This document shows, in pieces, positions 9,146-18,205 of a stretch of DNA of 64,000 nucleotides. The stretch lies in NCBI GenBank assembly GCA_934229335.1, contig CAKQDQ010000002.1, positions 1-64,000 on the forward strand, given 5' to 3'. Position numbers and translations under genes: made by a program. The notes beneath the pieces were generated by a model. It was not told the DNA's origin. It made no database searches and worked only from the letters and a program-made list of their open reading frames with translations. This stretch comes from an uncultured Prevotella sp. (GTDB taxonomy: Bacteria > Bacteroidota > Bacteroidia > Bacteroidales > Bacteroidaceae). The stretch's first letter is position 1; the number at the start of each line of letters is the position of its first letter.

Positions 9146-9805
9146 ATGTATCGCAGGTTATTATATAATATACCCGTTCTACTGATGAGCTTACTTCTTC
9201 TTGCTGCCTGCAATGGTTGCAGCGACAGCAAGAAGAAGGAGCAAAAGGCAGAAGAAAGCCCCATAAACCCTATGGTACAGGAACTGGACGAGACGCCAGA
9301 CAACGCGGTGTTGGTAACATTAGACCGCTACGACGCTGACTCTATGTATGTCACTCTCGTCAAGAAACACGTAAAGACATCGTACGCTTACGGAGAGGCG
9401 ATGGCTAACGGATCGTTCCATGGCACGATGAAGAAAGGCAATAACTACTCTGTTCTCGCCACAAAGAGGGGGAGAAACGTGAAGATTGCCGTGAACACTA
9501 CGGAGCTGAAGGGACGCTGGATCTACGATGAGGCGCAGCATAGGGGGATAGACTTTAATGAAGGAGGAGGTATGTCGAGCATCAACTCGCAGGACATCTG
9601 CTTCAGAGAGTGGAAGCTGCTCAACGGAAAGATGTATATATATTATGTGGATATGCAGCAGTTGGCAAGCGACAGACACCAGTATCTGGTGGAGGAAGCT
9701 AACATAACGGCACTCGACGAGAACGAATTGATAATACAATTCCGTGGTGACAGACTGTGGTGTAAGCGTCCTTCTAAGCAACCACTCAGGTTCACGGGGC
9801 ATTAA
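9146..9805 (+). CDS. Lipoprotein of unknown function (219 aa)
   Basis: The signal peptide ends in the lipobox LLAAC with Cys22, followed by the charged linker SKKKEQKAEES. The remaining 180 aa look all-beta, with alternating hydrophobic stretches (for example GRWIYDEAQHRGIDF), as in lipocalin-like lipoproteins of Bacteroidales; no family was confirmed. The gene starts 20 bp after the 996-aa lipoprotein and is followed 55 bp later by the OmpA-like gene, so the three are probably co-transcribed. The residues after the Cys lack a run of acidic residues, so surface export is uncertain. Confidence 0.8.
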   Translation: MYRRLLYNIPVLLMSLLLLAACNGCSDSKKKEQKAEESPINPMVQELDETPDNAVLVTLDRYDADSMYVTLVKKHVKTSYAYGEAMANGSFHGTMKKGNNYSVLATKRGRNVKIAVNTTELKGRWIYDEAQHRGIDFNEGGGMSSINSQDICFREWKLLNGKMYIYYVDMQQLASDRHQYLVEEANITALDENELIIQFRGDRLWCKRPSKQPLRFTGH

Positions 9806-9860
9806 CTGAACGGCAATAGTAACACGATACGATAATAATAATCATATAATAGTTCATATT

Positions 9861-11003
9861 ATGAATATTAAGAAATCACTTTTCATGACACTGCTCACTG
9901 GTGTTGCCCTCGGTGCTGCTGCACAGGAGGAAGCCAAGACGGAGTATGTGTTCCAGCCACACGCTTACGTACAGGTGCAGGGCGGTGCCCAGTACACCTT
10001 GGGTGAGATAGGCATGGGAGACCTTATTTCTCCTAATGCACAGATAGGTGTAGGCTATAACTTCGGAAAGGTAGTGGGCGCACGCTTCCTTGTCAACGCT
10101 TGGCAGAGTAAGGGTGGCTCTGAGATTCAGGGAAATACATACAAGTGGAAGTACAACTATGTTGCTCCTATGTTGAATGTTTCATTCAATCTCTCTAACC
10201 TTATATCTGGTGTTAACCCTAATCGCCTTGTTGACGTTACGGCATATATCGGTGGTGGCGCGAACATCGCGTTTAGCAATGGTGAGGCTGTTGACGTGAA
10301 TACACAGCTTCTTAATACTTACGGACCAGCGATGCAGGTTAGTGAGTATGAGCGTAGCCAGTATTTGCGCAACCTTTGGGACGGTACCAAGGTGCGTGCA
10401 GTAGGTAATGTCGCTCTTGCCGCTGACTTTAAGGTGGCTAAGCAGTGGACGGTAGGTGCGGAAGTTTCTGCTAACGTAACTACAGATGCTTACAACTCTA
10501 AGAAGGCTGGTAACGCTGACTGGTACTTCAACGCTCTTGTTGGCGTTAAGTACGCATTTGGTGAAACATACAAGGAGAAGAAGGTAGAGCCTGTTGCTCC
10601 TAAGATTGTTTACCGCGACCGTATCGTTGAGAAGATTGTTGAGAAGCCTGTAGAGGTGAAGAAGGTTGAGGAGACTGTACAGCCTCTGCGTATTGACGTA
10701 TTCTTCAATATCGCTGGTTCTAAGCTCTTGGCGAGTGAGGCACAGAAAGTGGGTGAGGTTGCTGAATACATGAAGAAGAATCCTAACTCAAAGGTTACCA
10801 TTACGGGTCTCGCTGATAAGGGAACAGGTAGCGATAAGGTTAACATACCTCTCTCAAAGAAACGTGCTGACGTTGTAAAGGATATGCTTATCAACAAGTA
10901 TGGCATCTCTGCTGACCGCATTACCGCTGAGGGTAAGGGATCTTCTGAACAGCCTTACACTATACCTGAGCTTAACCGTGTCAGCATCTGTGTCGCAAAG
11001 TAA
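9861..11003 (+). CDS. OmpA-family outer-membrane protein
   Basis: 380 aa. Signal peptide (MNIKKSLFMTLLTGVALGAAAQ), then a beta-barrel region of about 220 aa ending in GVKYAFG. A lysine/valine-rich linker follows (IVYRDRIVEKIVEKPVEVKK). The C-terminal OmpA/MotB peptidoglycan-binding domain is about 276-380, with VFFNIAGSKLL, GLADKGTG and LSKKRADVVKDMLINKYGI. The domain anchors the outer membrane to the peptidoglycan. It sits third in the envelope cluster. The usual DxxG of the domain is altered (TGLADKGTG in place of TGYADKGTG-like forms), a small variation. Confidence 0.9.
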   Translation: MNIKKSLFMTLLTGVALGAAAQEEAKTEYVFQPHAYVQVQGGAQYTLGEIGMGDLISPNAQIGVGYNFGKVVGARFLVNAWQSKGGSEIQGNTYKWKYNYVAPMLNVSFNLSNLISGVNPNRLVDVTAYIGGGANIAFSNGEAVDVNTQLLNTYGPAMQVSEYERSQYLRNLWDGTKVRAVGNVALAADFKVAKQWTVGAEVSANVTTDAYNSKKAGNADWYFNALVGVKYAFGETYKEKKVEPVAPKIVYRDRIVEKIVEKPVEVKKVEETVQPLRIDVFFNIAGSKLLASEAQKVGEVAEYMKKNPNSKVTITGLADKGTGSDKVNIPLSKKRADVVKDMLINKYGISADRITAEGKGSSEQPYTIPELNRVSICVAK

Positions 11004-11069
11004 ATTCTAAATGATATTGGCTCCTTATTTATTGTGATGTTATCGTCATTGAGTAAGGAGTAACTTATA

Positions 11070-11131
11070 GACAAGTTCCGTAAAGAATATGGACGAAAAG
11101 TGATGTTCATGTGTCTTTATCGGAACTTGTC
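11070..11131. repeat. Strong hairpin upstream of the 397-aa secreted protein
   Basis: Arms GACAAGTTCCGTAAAG (11070-11085) and CTTTATCGGAACTTGTC (11115-11131) pair over 16 bp with a single bulge around a 29-nt loop. No U-tract follows, so an RNA leader or processing element is as likely as a terminator. A smaller CTCCTTA/TAAGGAG pair lies just before it (11022-11060). Confidence 0.55.
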
Positions 11132-11166
11132 ACGATTATAACCCTATCCTTAAGTAAGAAGATTTA

Positions 11167-12360
11167 TTGATGAAAAAGTTATTACTCACATTATTCACGT
11201 CTGCAATGACATTGGGAGCTGCGGCACAGTTTAACGGTAACGGATATTACCGTGTGTATAATCTTGGACGTAGTGTACTTGATAAGAAAATGTATTATGT
11301 CTATGTAGACTACAATAGGACCATAGTAAGTACTTCGGCTGGTACAGGTCAGAATTTCGAGGCTATCGCTTTGTGGCAGGATACAAGGAGATCGCCTATC
11401 AGTGACCCCGCATCGGTGGTATATGCAAAGCTAAGTGGTAACACTGTTGACCTGGAAGCGCAGGGCACAAGTGTTTCGCAGATGACGGATAATAAGTTGT
11501 ATCTAACGCAAAACGGAAAGGCCAACAGCTATATGCTCTCTGCTATCAAGTCGGGTGTAACGTTGTATCTGTGGTCTTCTACAAATTATATTCTATACCA
11601 TTATATAGCAACTACGACAGAAGCAAAGGGCAAAACCGCTTACAAGTATTGGGCTGTTACTCCAGTTTCAAGTTCTTCGGACAACTATTTTGGTGTTAAG
11701 CCAACATTAGCTGCTAACGGTAAGTATTACGCTCCGTTCTATGCTGGCTTCCCATTTAAGTTTGCGTCATCAGGAATGAAGGCATATTATGTTAAGAACT
11801 ATAACAGCGAGCACTTCGCTCTTGAAGAGATTACGTCAGAGGTTAAGCCAGGCAAGACTCCGATGCTTATAGAGTGTAGCTCTGAGAACCCCTCGGACAA
11901 CCGTTTAGACCTTCAGTATGGTAACTTCTCTGGTGTTAGTGGCAATAAGCTTAAAGGCACTTACTTCTGTAATGACTTCATGGAAGGGACAGTGTTCCCT
12001 GATGCTCGTGTAACGTTCAACCCTAAGACTATGCGTACATGGAATGTAGAGAACGGGCAGTTGGTGCTGTCTACCAACATTGAGTACCTGCATGAGAGTA
12101 CGTTAGCGGACTATTTCCCAGAGGAGTTAGGAGTTGGGTATATTAACAGTAACGAGTCATACCTCGTGGTTCCTGAGTCAACGAACACGACATTGACGCT
12201 TGTTCCTACTGGTGTTAACGAGATAACATCGTATGCTGACGCTGCGGAGCCTGTATCATACAGCACTATTGGTGGCGTGAAGATTGACGCGCCAAAGGCT
12301 GGTATGGGCGTTGTTTTGGTTAAATATGCTGACGGTACTGTTCGCAAGGTTAACTATTAA
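11167..12360 (+). CDS. Secreted protein of unknown function with sorting-like C-terminus (397 aa)
   Basis: The signal peptide (MMKKLLLTLFTSAMTLGAAAQ) is followed by FNGNGYYRVYNLGR, an opening common to secreted Bacteroidales proteins, often with beta-trefoil or jelly-roll folds. The last 35 residues (YSTIGGVKIDAPKAGMGVV, then a short turn and RKVNY) resemble the C-terminal sorting-type domains of Prevotella secreted proteins. Type IX secretion is therefore possible but unproven. The gene follows the OmpA-like gene after 163 bp containing hairpins and may have its own transcript. No catalytic motif was recognised. Confidence 0.8.
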   Translation: MMKKLLLTLFTSAMTLGAAAQFNGNGYYRVYNLGRSVLDKKMYYVYVDYNRTIVSTSAGTGQNFEAIALWQDTRRSPISDPASVVYAKLSGNTVDLEAQGTSVSQMTDNKLYLTQNGKANSYMLSAIKSGVTLYLWSSTNYILYHYIATTTEAKGKTAYKYWAVTPVSSSSDNYFGVKPTLAANGKYYAPFYAGFPFKFASSGMKAYYVKNYNSEHFALEEITSEVKPGKTPMLIECSSENPSDNRLDLQYGNFSGVSGNKLKGTYFCNDFMEGTVFPDARVTFNPKTMRTWNVENGQLVLSTNIEYLHESTLADYFPEELGVGYINSNESYLVVPESTNTTLTLVPTGVNEITSYADAAEPVSYSTIGGVKIDAPKAGMGVVLVKYADGTVRKVNY

Positions 12361-12380
12361 TACTATGACGCAGGTCCTTT

Positions 12381-12600
12381 AATATGATGAAGAATATCTA
12401 TTAATATGATGAAGAATATCTATTAATATGACGAAGAATATCTATTAATAAGATGTAGAATATCTATTAATAAGATGTAGAATATCTATTAATAAGATGT
12501 AGAATATCTATTAATATGATGAAGAATATCTATTAATATGATGTAGAATATCTATTAATATGATGAAGAATATCTATTAATATGATGAAGAATTGTTATT
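12381..12600. repeat. Tandem repeat, ten copies of a 22-bp unit
   Basis: Ten head-to-tail units of exactly 22 bp start at 12381 and step by 22. The core is GAAGAATATCTATTAATATG, with variants GATGTAG and GACGAAG. The last copy is degraded. It lies between two convergent genes. Copy number probably varies between strains, as in other minisatellites. Confidence 0.95.
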
Positions 12601-12630
12601 GGGGTTATTATCGATAACCGTTATGACAAC

Positions 12631-12667
12631 AAAAAAAGAGCTTAGGCATAACGCTTAAGCTCTTTTT
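12631..12667. terminator. Bidirectional intrinsic terminator
   Basis: Arms AAAAAAAGAGCTTA and TAAGCTCTTTTT flank a 10-nt loop, with A-tract and U-tract on the two sides. It serves the convergent secreted-protein gene and the riboflavin/DUF1846 operon. A small hairpin GGTTAT/ATAACC precedes it at 12603-12619. Confidence 0.8.
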
Positions 12668-12695
12668 AATTTATTTCATCGTATTATTGCGACTC

Positions 12696-14159
12696 TTATT
12701 TCTTCTTTACAGGGTCGCAGGTCAGACCTATTCCGAGTTTCTTGAATATCTTATGGTCTACCTCTGACAGCATTACCGTAGAGTGAACCTGACAACCACG
12801 CAGTGCAGGAAGCTGCGCAAGAGCCTTGCGACAGTTCTCGTCAGCTTGACTAAGTACTGAAAGTGCTACGAGAACCTCATCGGTATGAAGACGTGGATTG
12901 TTGCCACCGAGGTAGTCTATCTTTGTCTTCTGGATAGGTTCTATCATGTTTTGCGGTATAAGGCGCACGTTATGGTCTATGCCAGCGAGATACTTCGTAG
13001 CGTTAAGCAGCAGTGCAGCGCTTGGACCAAGGAGGTCTGTTGACTTAGAAGTAATCATAGTGCCGTCGGCAAGTTCTATCGCTGCGCATGGAGTACCTGT
13101 CTCATCACGACGCTGTTTGGCAACGGTGGTAACCTTTCGGGTTGCAGTTGTAATCTTAGCTTGATTGAAAAGCATCTGAATCTTCTGTACCTCGCTCTCG
13201 TTGTCGGCACCATTGGCAAACTTATTGGTAGCTGCATAGTAGCGGCGTATTATCTCATCTTTTGACGCTTGGCAACAAACCTCATCGTCAGAGATGCAGA
13301 AGCCTACCATATTAACGCCCATATCGGTAGGTGACTTGTAAGGGTTGCTGCCATATATGCCTTCGAAGAGAGCGTTAAGAACAGGGAATATCTCTATGTC
13401 ACGGTTGTAATTGATGGCTATCTTGTTGTAAGCCTCAAGATGGAACGGATCAATCATGTTGACATCGTTAAGATCTGCCGTTGCTGCCTCATACGCAATG
13501 TTCACTGGGTGCTTCAAAGGGAGGTTCCAAACAGGGAATGTCTCGAACTTAGCATAGCCTGCCTCTACACCGCGTTTGTGCTCGTTGTAAAGCTGAGAGA
13601 GGCATACTGCCATCTTACCAGAGCCAGGTCCTGGTGCGGTAACGATGACAAGAGGACGTTCTGTCTCTACGTAGTCGTTCTTACCGAAGCCTTCATCGCT
13701 GGCGATAAGGTCTACATTGTGTGGGTAACCGTCAATAAGGTAGTGTACATAAGACTTTATTCCGAGGCGAGTGAGGCGTTGGCGGAATGCGTCAGCGGAG
13801 TGCTGACCGCTGTAATGTGTCAATACCACAGAGCCAACGTAGAATCCGCGCTTGATGAACTCATCGCGAAGGCGCAGCACATCCTCGTCGTATGTAATGC
13901 CAAGGTCGGCACGTACCTTGTTCTTTTCAATGTCTTCAGCACTGATAACGATAACAATCTCTATGTGATCGCTCAGTTTGTGGAACATTCTCAGTTTAGA
14001 GTCAGGCTGGAAACCAGGCAGTACTCGGCTTGCATGATGGTCGTCGAAGAGCTTGCCTCCAAGTTCAAGATACAGTTTTCCGCTGAACTTGGCGATGCGT
14101 TCCTTGATGTGTTCAGACTGAATACGTATGTATTTGTCGTTGTCAAAACCTATCTTCAT
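12696..14159 (-). CDS. DUF1846 (UPF0371) family protein
   Basis: 487 aa, the usual length of this family, which is widespread but without a firm assigned reaction. It opens with KIGFDNDKYIRIQSEHI and holds the family blocks FSGKLYLELGGKLFDDHHAS and VTAPGPGSGKMAVCLSQLY; the latter looks like a nucleotide-binding loop. It starts 12 bp after ribH and is the last gene of the riboflavin operon. A link with flavin metabolism is inferred only from this position. The gene ends before the bidirectional terminator at 12631. Confidence 0.93.
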   Translation of the reverse strand: MKIGFDNDKYIRIQSEHIKERIAKFSGKLYLELGGKLFDDHHASRVLPGFQPDSKLRMFHKLSDHIEIVIVISAEDIEKNKVRADLGITYDEDVLRLRDEFIKRGFYVGSVVLTHYSGQHSADAFRQRLTRLGIKSYVHYLIDGYPHNVDLIASDEGFGKNDYVETERPLVIVTAPGPGSGKMAVCLSQLYNEHKRGVEAGYAKFETFPVWNLPLKHPVNIAYEAATADLNDVNMIDPFHLEAYNKIAINYNRDIEIFPVLNALFEGIYGSNPYKSPTDMGVNMVGFCISDDEVCCQASKDEIIRRYYAATNKFANGADNESEVQKIQMLFNQAKITTATRKVTTVAKQRRDETGTPCAAIELADGTMITSKSTDLLGPSAALLLNATKYLAGIDHNVRLIPQNMIEPIQKTKIDYLGGNNPRLHTDEVLVALSVLSQADENCRKALAQLPALRGCQVHSTVMLSEVDHKIFKKLGIGLTCDPVKKK

Positions 14160-14171
14160 CGTCTCTTCGTA

Positions 14172-14633
14172 TTAGAAGTTCTTGTTGAGGTTTATCATTT
14201 CAATGGCAGATATCATAGCGTCCGCACCCTTATTGCCAGCCTTTGTGCCTGCGCGCTCTACTGCTTGTTCTATGCTGTCGGTAGTAAGGATGCCGTTAAG
14301 TACTGGTATTCCGCTCTTCATAGCAGCCTGTGCTATGCCCTTTGCTGACTCGTTGGCAACCATATCGAAGTGAGGTGTTGCGCCACGTATTACCGCTCCG
14401 AGACATACTACAGCGTCAAACTTGCCAGACTCAGCCATCTTTTGCGCGGTAAGAGGTATCTCAAATGCACCAGGAACGTATGCAAGGGTGAGGTTGTCAG
14501 TATCGCCACCGTGACGAACGAAGCAGTCTTCTGCTCCTGTTATGAGGTGAGAGACGATGAAATCATTGAAACGTGAGGCAACGATGCCTATCTTCTGGCC
14601 TTCTGCAACCAGTTTTCCTTCTACTATCTTCAT
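14172..14633 (-). CDS. ribH: 6,7-dimethyl-8-ribityllumazine synthase
   Basis: Condenses 5-amino-6-ribitylaminouracil with 3,4-dihydroxy-2-butanone 4-phosphate, the penultimate step of riboflavin synthesis. 153 aa, normal length. Family blocks are [19 protein letters not shown] and [17 protein letters not shown]; the last carries the conserved catalytic His. The product usually assembles as an icosahedral or pentameric shell. It lies 59 bp after ribBA. Confidence 0.97.
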   Translation of the reverse strand: MKIVEGKLVAEGQKIGIVASRFNDFIVSHLITGAEDCFVRHGGDTDNLTLAYVPGAFEIPLTAQKMAESGKFDAVVCLGAVIRGATPHFDMVANESAKGIAQAAMKSGIPVLNGILTTDSIEQAVERAGTKAGNKGADAMISAIEMINLNKNF

Positions 14634-14692
14634 ATCGGTTGGTTTGTTGTTGTATCTTTCTTAAATAGTGATTGCGTAACCTTCTATGTGTG

Positions 14693-15919
14693 TTACTTGT
14701 TCTTTGGTTTCTTTACGTGCAGCAGATGACCCATCTTTGCGTACTTGGTGTACATATAAAACTCATCTTTTTCGTTGCAGGTCATCTCAATAGGCTCGCG
14801 TGAAACCACCTTTAGTCCGAAGCCATCAATGCCTGAAATCTTCAGAGGATTGTTGGTCATGAGTATCAATTCCTTAATGCCAAGGTCGGCAAGGATGCTT
14901 GCTCCTGTGCCATATTCACGTAAGTCTGCCGCAAAACCCAGTGCGATGTTAGCCTCCACGGTGTCCATTCCCTGATCTTGTAGGTGATAAGCACGCAGTT
15001 TATTGATAAGACCAATACCGCGACCTTCCTGTCGTAAGTATAGCAGGACGCCCCTTCCGCGCTTCTCTATGCGCCTTAACGCTTCCGCAAGCTGTTCTCC
15101 GCAGTCGCAACGAAGGCTTCCGAAGGCATCGCCAGTGAGACATTCGGAGTGTACACGGCACAAAACAGGCTCAGGAGTAGTAACATCTCCCTTTACCAGT
15201 GCTACGTGATGTTCGCCCGTTATCTTGTTGATAAAGCCTACAGCGCGGAATGTTCCGTACTTAGTTGGTAGCTCCGCGTCCGTCACTCTCTCTATAAGTT
15301 TCTCTGTGCGGCGGCGGTATTCTACGAGAGACTTTACGGTAATGCACACTAAGTTGTGTTCTTTTGCCAACTCCTTCAGTTCCTTTGTGCGCATCATAGT
15401 GCCGTCTTCGCGCATCACTTCGCAGCAAAGTCCAGCCTCAACCAGTCCTGCCATGCGGCAGAGGTCAACGGTAGCCTCGGTGTGTCCGGTGCGAACCAGC
15501 ACGCCACCTTCCCTCGCTTGCAGTGGGAACATATGTCCAGGGCGTCGGAAGTCGATAGGCTTAGAGTTAGGGTCGGCAATAGCACGTGCCGTGATGCCAC
15601 GCTCAACGGCAGAGATACCCGTCGTTGTAGTGATGTGGTCGACACTCACCGTGAATGCTGTTTGGTGATTATCGCTGTTGTGCATGACCATTTGTGGAAG
15701 GTCAAGTTTCTCACATAATGCCTTGCTCATAGGCATACAGATAAGTCCTTTGGCTATGCTTGCCATCATATTGACATTCTCTGTCGTCGCAAACTGTGCC
15801 GCACAAATCAGGTCTCCTTCGTTTTCACGGTCTGGATCGTCTATAACGAGAATACACTTTCCGCTTTTAAGAGCTTCAAGAGCCTCGTCAACAGTATTGA
15901 ACAGAAATTCTTCTTGCAT
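14693..15919 (-). CDS. ribBA: Bifunctional DHBP synthase / GTP cyclohydrolase II
   Basis: Supplies both precursors of riboflavin. 408 aa. The N-terminal DHBP synthase domain (1 to about 205) carries [11 protein letters not shown] (27-37) and RPGHMFPL (126-133). The C-terminal GTP cyclohydrolase II domain holds the zinc ligands Cys260, Cys271 and Cys273 in [17 protein letters not shown], and RQEGRGIGL (296-304). It starts 30 bp after ribE. Both domains look active. Confidence 0.97.
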   Translation of the reverse strand: MQEEFLFNTVDEALEALKSGKCILVIDDPDRENEGDLICAAQFATTENVNMMASIAKGLICMPMSKALCEKLDLPQMVMHNSDNHQTAFTVSVDHITTTTGISAVERGITARAIADPNSKPIDFRRPGHMFPLQAREGGVLVRTGHTEATVDLCRMAGLVEAGLCCEVMREDGTMMRTKELKELAKEHNLVCITVKSLVEYRRRTEKLIERVTDAELPTKYGTFRAVGFINKITGEHHVALVKGDVTTPEPVLCRVHSECLTGDAFGSLRCDCGEQLAEALRRIEKRGRGVLLYLRQEGRGIGLINKLRAYHLQDQGMDTVEANIALGFAADLREYGTGASILADLGIKELILMTNNPLKISGIDGFGLKVVSREPIEMTCNEKDEFYMYTKYAKMGHLLHVKKPKNK

Positions 15920-15949
15920 AGTATATCTTTTATTGGCAGGTATGAAACC

Positions 15950-16648
15950 TTATCTATTACTCATGAAATTGCGGTAGATGCGCATCTTATCAGCCTCACT
16001 TTTTGTGGTGGACGCGTTGCGTTCGTCCTGTGAGTCATCGTTGTTGCCAGGCGTCGTTAGTGCTGGCGTAAGCATCTTCTCTACATATTTCGCTACAATA
16101 TCATTCTCAATGTTCACAATGTCACCCACTTTCGCAGCGTGAAGTGTAGTCGCTCCCTGCGTATGCGGGATAAGAGAAACGGCAAATAACGCTCCTTGAA
16201 CCTTAGCCACGGTAAGGCTTACTCCTTGAATCGTTACGCTACCTTTCTCTACTATGTACCTCATGATGTTAGGTCTACATTCTATCCACAGCCAGATAGC
16301 GTCATCGTCAAGAGTGCGTCGGCGTATAGTGCCAGTGCCATCTACGTGTCCTTGCACTATGTGTCCGCCTAAACGTTTTTGTAAAGTCAATGCCCTCTCA
16401 AGGTTAACAGGACTGCCCGGCTTCAGTGAAGACAGTGAAGTACGCGACACGGTCTCAGGCATTACGTCGGCAGTAAAGCCTTTTGGTTGCATGGAGGTGA
16501 CGGTAAGGCATACCCCGTTGGTAGCGATACTGTCGCCAACGAGAGTGTCTTGCAGTACGATGTCAGCCTCTACTTCCAGTGAAAAACTCTTAGTTCTTCG
16601 CTGGATAGCCTTAATTCGTCCTACTTCTTCTATGATTCCTGTGAACAT
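15950..16648 (-). CDS. ribE: Riboflavin synthase, alpha type
   Basis: Dismutates two lumazines into riboflavin and its ribitylaminouracil precursor. 232 aa. Two tandem lumazine-binding repeats (about 1-97 and 98-195) open with MFTGIIEEVG and GHIVQGHVDGTG. The last 30-35 residues are a charged tail beyond the usual 200-aa end and are not part of the catalytic fold. It begins 9 bp after ribD. Confidence 0.96.
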   Translation of the reverse strand: MFTGIIEEVGRIKAIQRRTKSFSLEVEADIVLQDTLVGDSIATNGVCLTVTSMQPKGFTADVMPETVSRTSLSSLKPGSPVNLERALTLQKRLGGHIVQGHVDGTGTIRRRTLDDDAIWLWIECRPNIMRYIVEKGSVTIQGVSLTVAKVQGALFAVSLIPHTQGATTLHAAKVGDIVNIENDIVAKYVEKMLTPALTTPGNNDDSQDERNASTTKSEADKMRIYRNFMSNR

Positions 16649-16657
16649 TCCTAATCT

Positions 16658-17836
16658 TTATGCTTTGTTATCCTCAACATTAATGATGGTGTTATTAACG
16701 AGACCACTTATGAGAATATCGTTACCTATAGGTGTAACGAGTTGGTCTGTCAGTGTAATAGCGTCAGCCATCATTTCTATTCCATCACCTTCTACAGGCG
16801 TCTTTGCCATCTTTCCGCCAATAATCTTAGGCGCGATGAACGCCATAACTTCGTCAATCAGCCCCTCTTTCAGTAGAGCCTCACTTAGAGTTCCGCCGCT
16901 TTCTAAGAGTATACTGTCAATTTTCTCCGCTCCAGCACGTTGTACCAGTTCCTGAAGCGTGTTGCAGTTCCACAGTACTACTCCTGCTTCCCTCAGTAAT
17001 TGCAGTTTTTCCTCGTCGGCACCGTCAGCATAAGCCACCACTGTTGTTATCTCTCTTGCGGTGCTTACCAGCTGACATTCCATTGGGATACGAGCCTGTC
17101 TGTCAGCAACTATGCGTATAGGGTGTCGTACTTCATGCTCCATCAGCCCCATACTCTCTAACACCTCAGGCGCAAGTCGCACGTTAAGCATCGGGTCGTC
17201 GGCAATAACCGTACCGATACCACATAGTATCGCTGCGTTGATTCTGCGCACCTTGTGTACGTATTCCCTTGCTTTCTCTCCCGTAACCCATCTGCTGTCT
17301 CCCGTCACAGTGGCTATTTTGCCATCAAGAGTCATAGCCCATTTAGCTGTAATCCATGGCTTTCCGGTCGTGATATACTTTAGAAACACCCTGTTTTGTG
17401 TTCGTAATTGCCTCACTAACGCGTCCGCTATTGGTTCTCCTTCCATCACGTCAACCTCAATACCGACGTTTCTTAATATAGCGATACCCTTGCCTGCCAC
17501 CAAAGGATTAGGGTCTTTCAGACCTACAACGACACGAGATATGCCGTGTTCTATGATAGCGTCGGTGCATGGAGGCTGATGTCCCGTGTGGCAACAAGGC
17601 TCAAGAGTGACGTACAGAGTAGCTCCTTTACAGTCTATCCCCCTCTCGTCGGCATCCTTAAACGCCATTCTCTCCGCGTGCAGGTCGCCGTATTTGGCGT
17701 GGTATCCTTTAGCGATTATGTCATCATCCTTAACCACCAATGCTCCGACTAAGGGATTAGGGTTTACCCATCCTTCTCCTTTCTGTGCCAGAAGCATGGC
17801 ATCTTGCATTAATAATAAATCGTCGTCTGTAATCAT
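16658..17836 (-). CDS. ribD: Bifunctional diaminohydroxyphosphoribosylaminopyrimidine deaminase / reductase
   Basis: Performs the second and third steps of riboflavin synthesis. The N-terminal deaminase domain has the zinc site HAERMAF plus PCCHTGHQPPC; the C-terminal reductase domain starts near KWAMTLDGKIAT. A longer open frame would begin at 17911. However, the promoter -33 and -7 elements lie at 17882-17911, so that start would be upstream of the transcription start. The start at 17836 (MITDDDLLLMQDAMLLAQKG) is therefore chosen, giving 392 aa. It is the first gene of ribD-ribE-ribBA-ribH-DUF1846. Confidence 0.95.
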   Translation of the reverse strand: MITDDDLLLMQDAMLLAQKGEGWVNPNPLVGALVVKDDDIIAKGYHAKYGDLHAERMAFKDADERGIDCKGATLYVTLEPCCHTGHQPPCTDAIIEHGISRVVVGLKDPNPLVAGKGIAILRNVGIEVDVMEGEPIADALVRQLRTQNRVFLKYITTGKPWITAKWAMTLDGKIATVTGDSRWVTGEKAREYVHKVRRINAAILCGIGTVIADDPMLNVRLAPEVLESMGLMEHEVRHPIRIVADRQARIPMECQLVSTAREITTVVAYADGADEEKLQLLREAGVVLWNCNTLQELVQRAGAEKIDSILLESGGTLSEALLKEGLIDEVMAFIAPKIIGGKMAKTPVEGDGIEMMADAITLTDQLVTPIGNDILISGLVNNTIINVEDNKA

Positions 17837-17881
17837 TCTTTGTGTGATTGTGGCAGTTGTTCCACTGTAAAATATAATTTG

Positions 17882-17911
17882 CAAAGTTAAGTAATTAATC
17901 TTAAACGGCAA
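17882..17911 (-). promoter_or_regulatory. Promoter of the riboflavin operon
   Basis: On the minus strand the -7 element TAACTTTG (17889-17882) lies 19 bp after TTG (17911-17909). The leader before the 17836 start is only about 40 nt, too short for an FMN riboswitch, and none of its conserved blocks are seen. Confidence 0.75.
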
Positions 17912-17982
17912 AATTTCGCTGCTTTTTTTTATTCCATATACCTAAATATAATGTACGTGCAAGTAATAATAATGTCATTTTC

Positions 17983-18013
17983 TTGTGAGTGTGAAAATAA
18001 ATAATTACCTTTG
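17983..18013 (+). promoter_or_regulatory. Promoter of the envelope cluster starting at 18206
   Basis: TTG (17983-17985) and TACCTTTG (18006-18013) with 20 bp between them. The leader is about 185 nt and contains a 12-bp direct repeat GTGCTGTTACAG at 18122-18133 and 18148-18159, 26 bp apart. Confidence 0.75.
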
Positions 18014-18205
18014 CCAAACTATTTTGCGTGATGTTTTTCTTTAGAAAACAACGCTAAGAGTGAGATGTTGCACTGTTGATGCTGTCGTTTAATACTGGCA
18101 TTAGGTGTGACACCGCTTTGTGTGCTGTTACAGATGTCTTCGTGAAGGTGCTGTTACAGTGATAAATTATAATCCATCACAGAAAAGATACAACAACTAT
18201 CCAAG

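Noticed and set aside
13440-14348. 302-codon plus-strand frame
   Set aside because: It is antisense to the DUF1846 and ribH genes, both well supported.
17837-17911. FMN riboswitch before ribD
   Set aside because: The leader is only about 40 nt and has none of the conserved FMN-aptamer blocks.
16658-17911. Longer ribD start at 17911
   Set aside because: The promoter elements lie between 17882 and 17911, so the start would not be transcribed; the extra 25 residues are not family-like.
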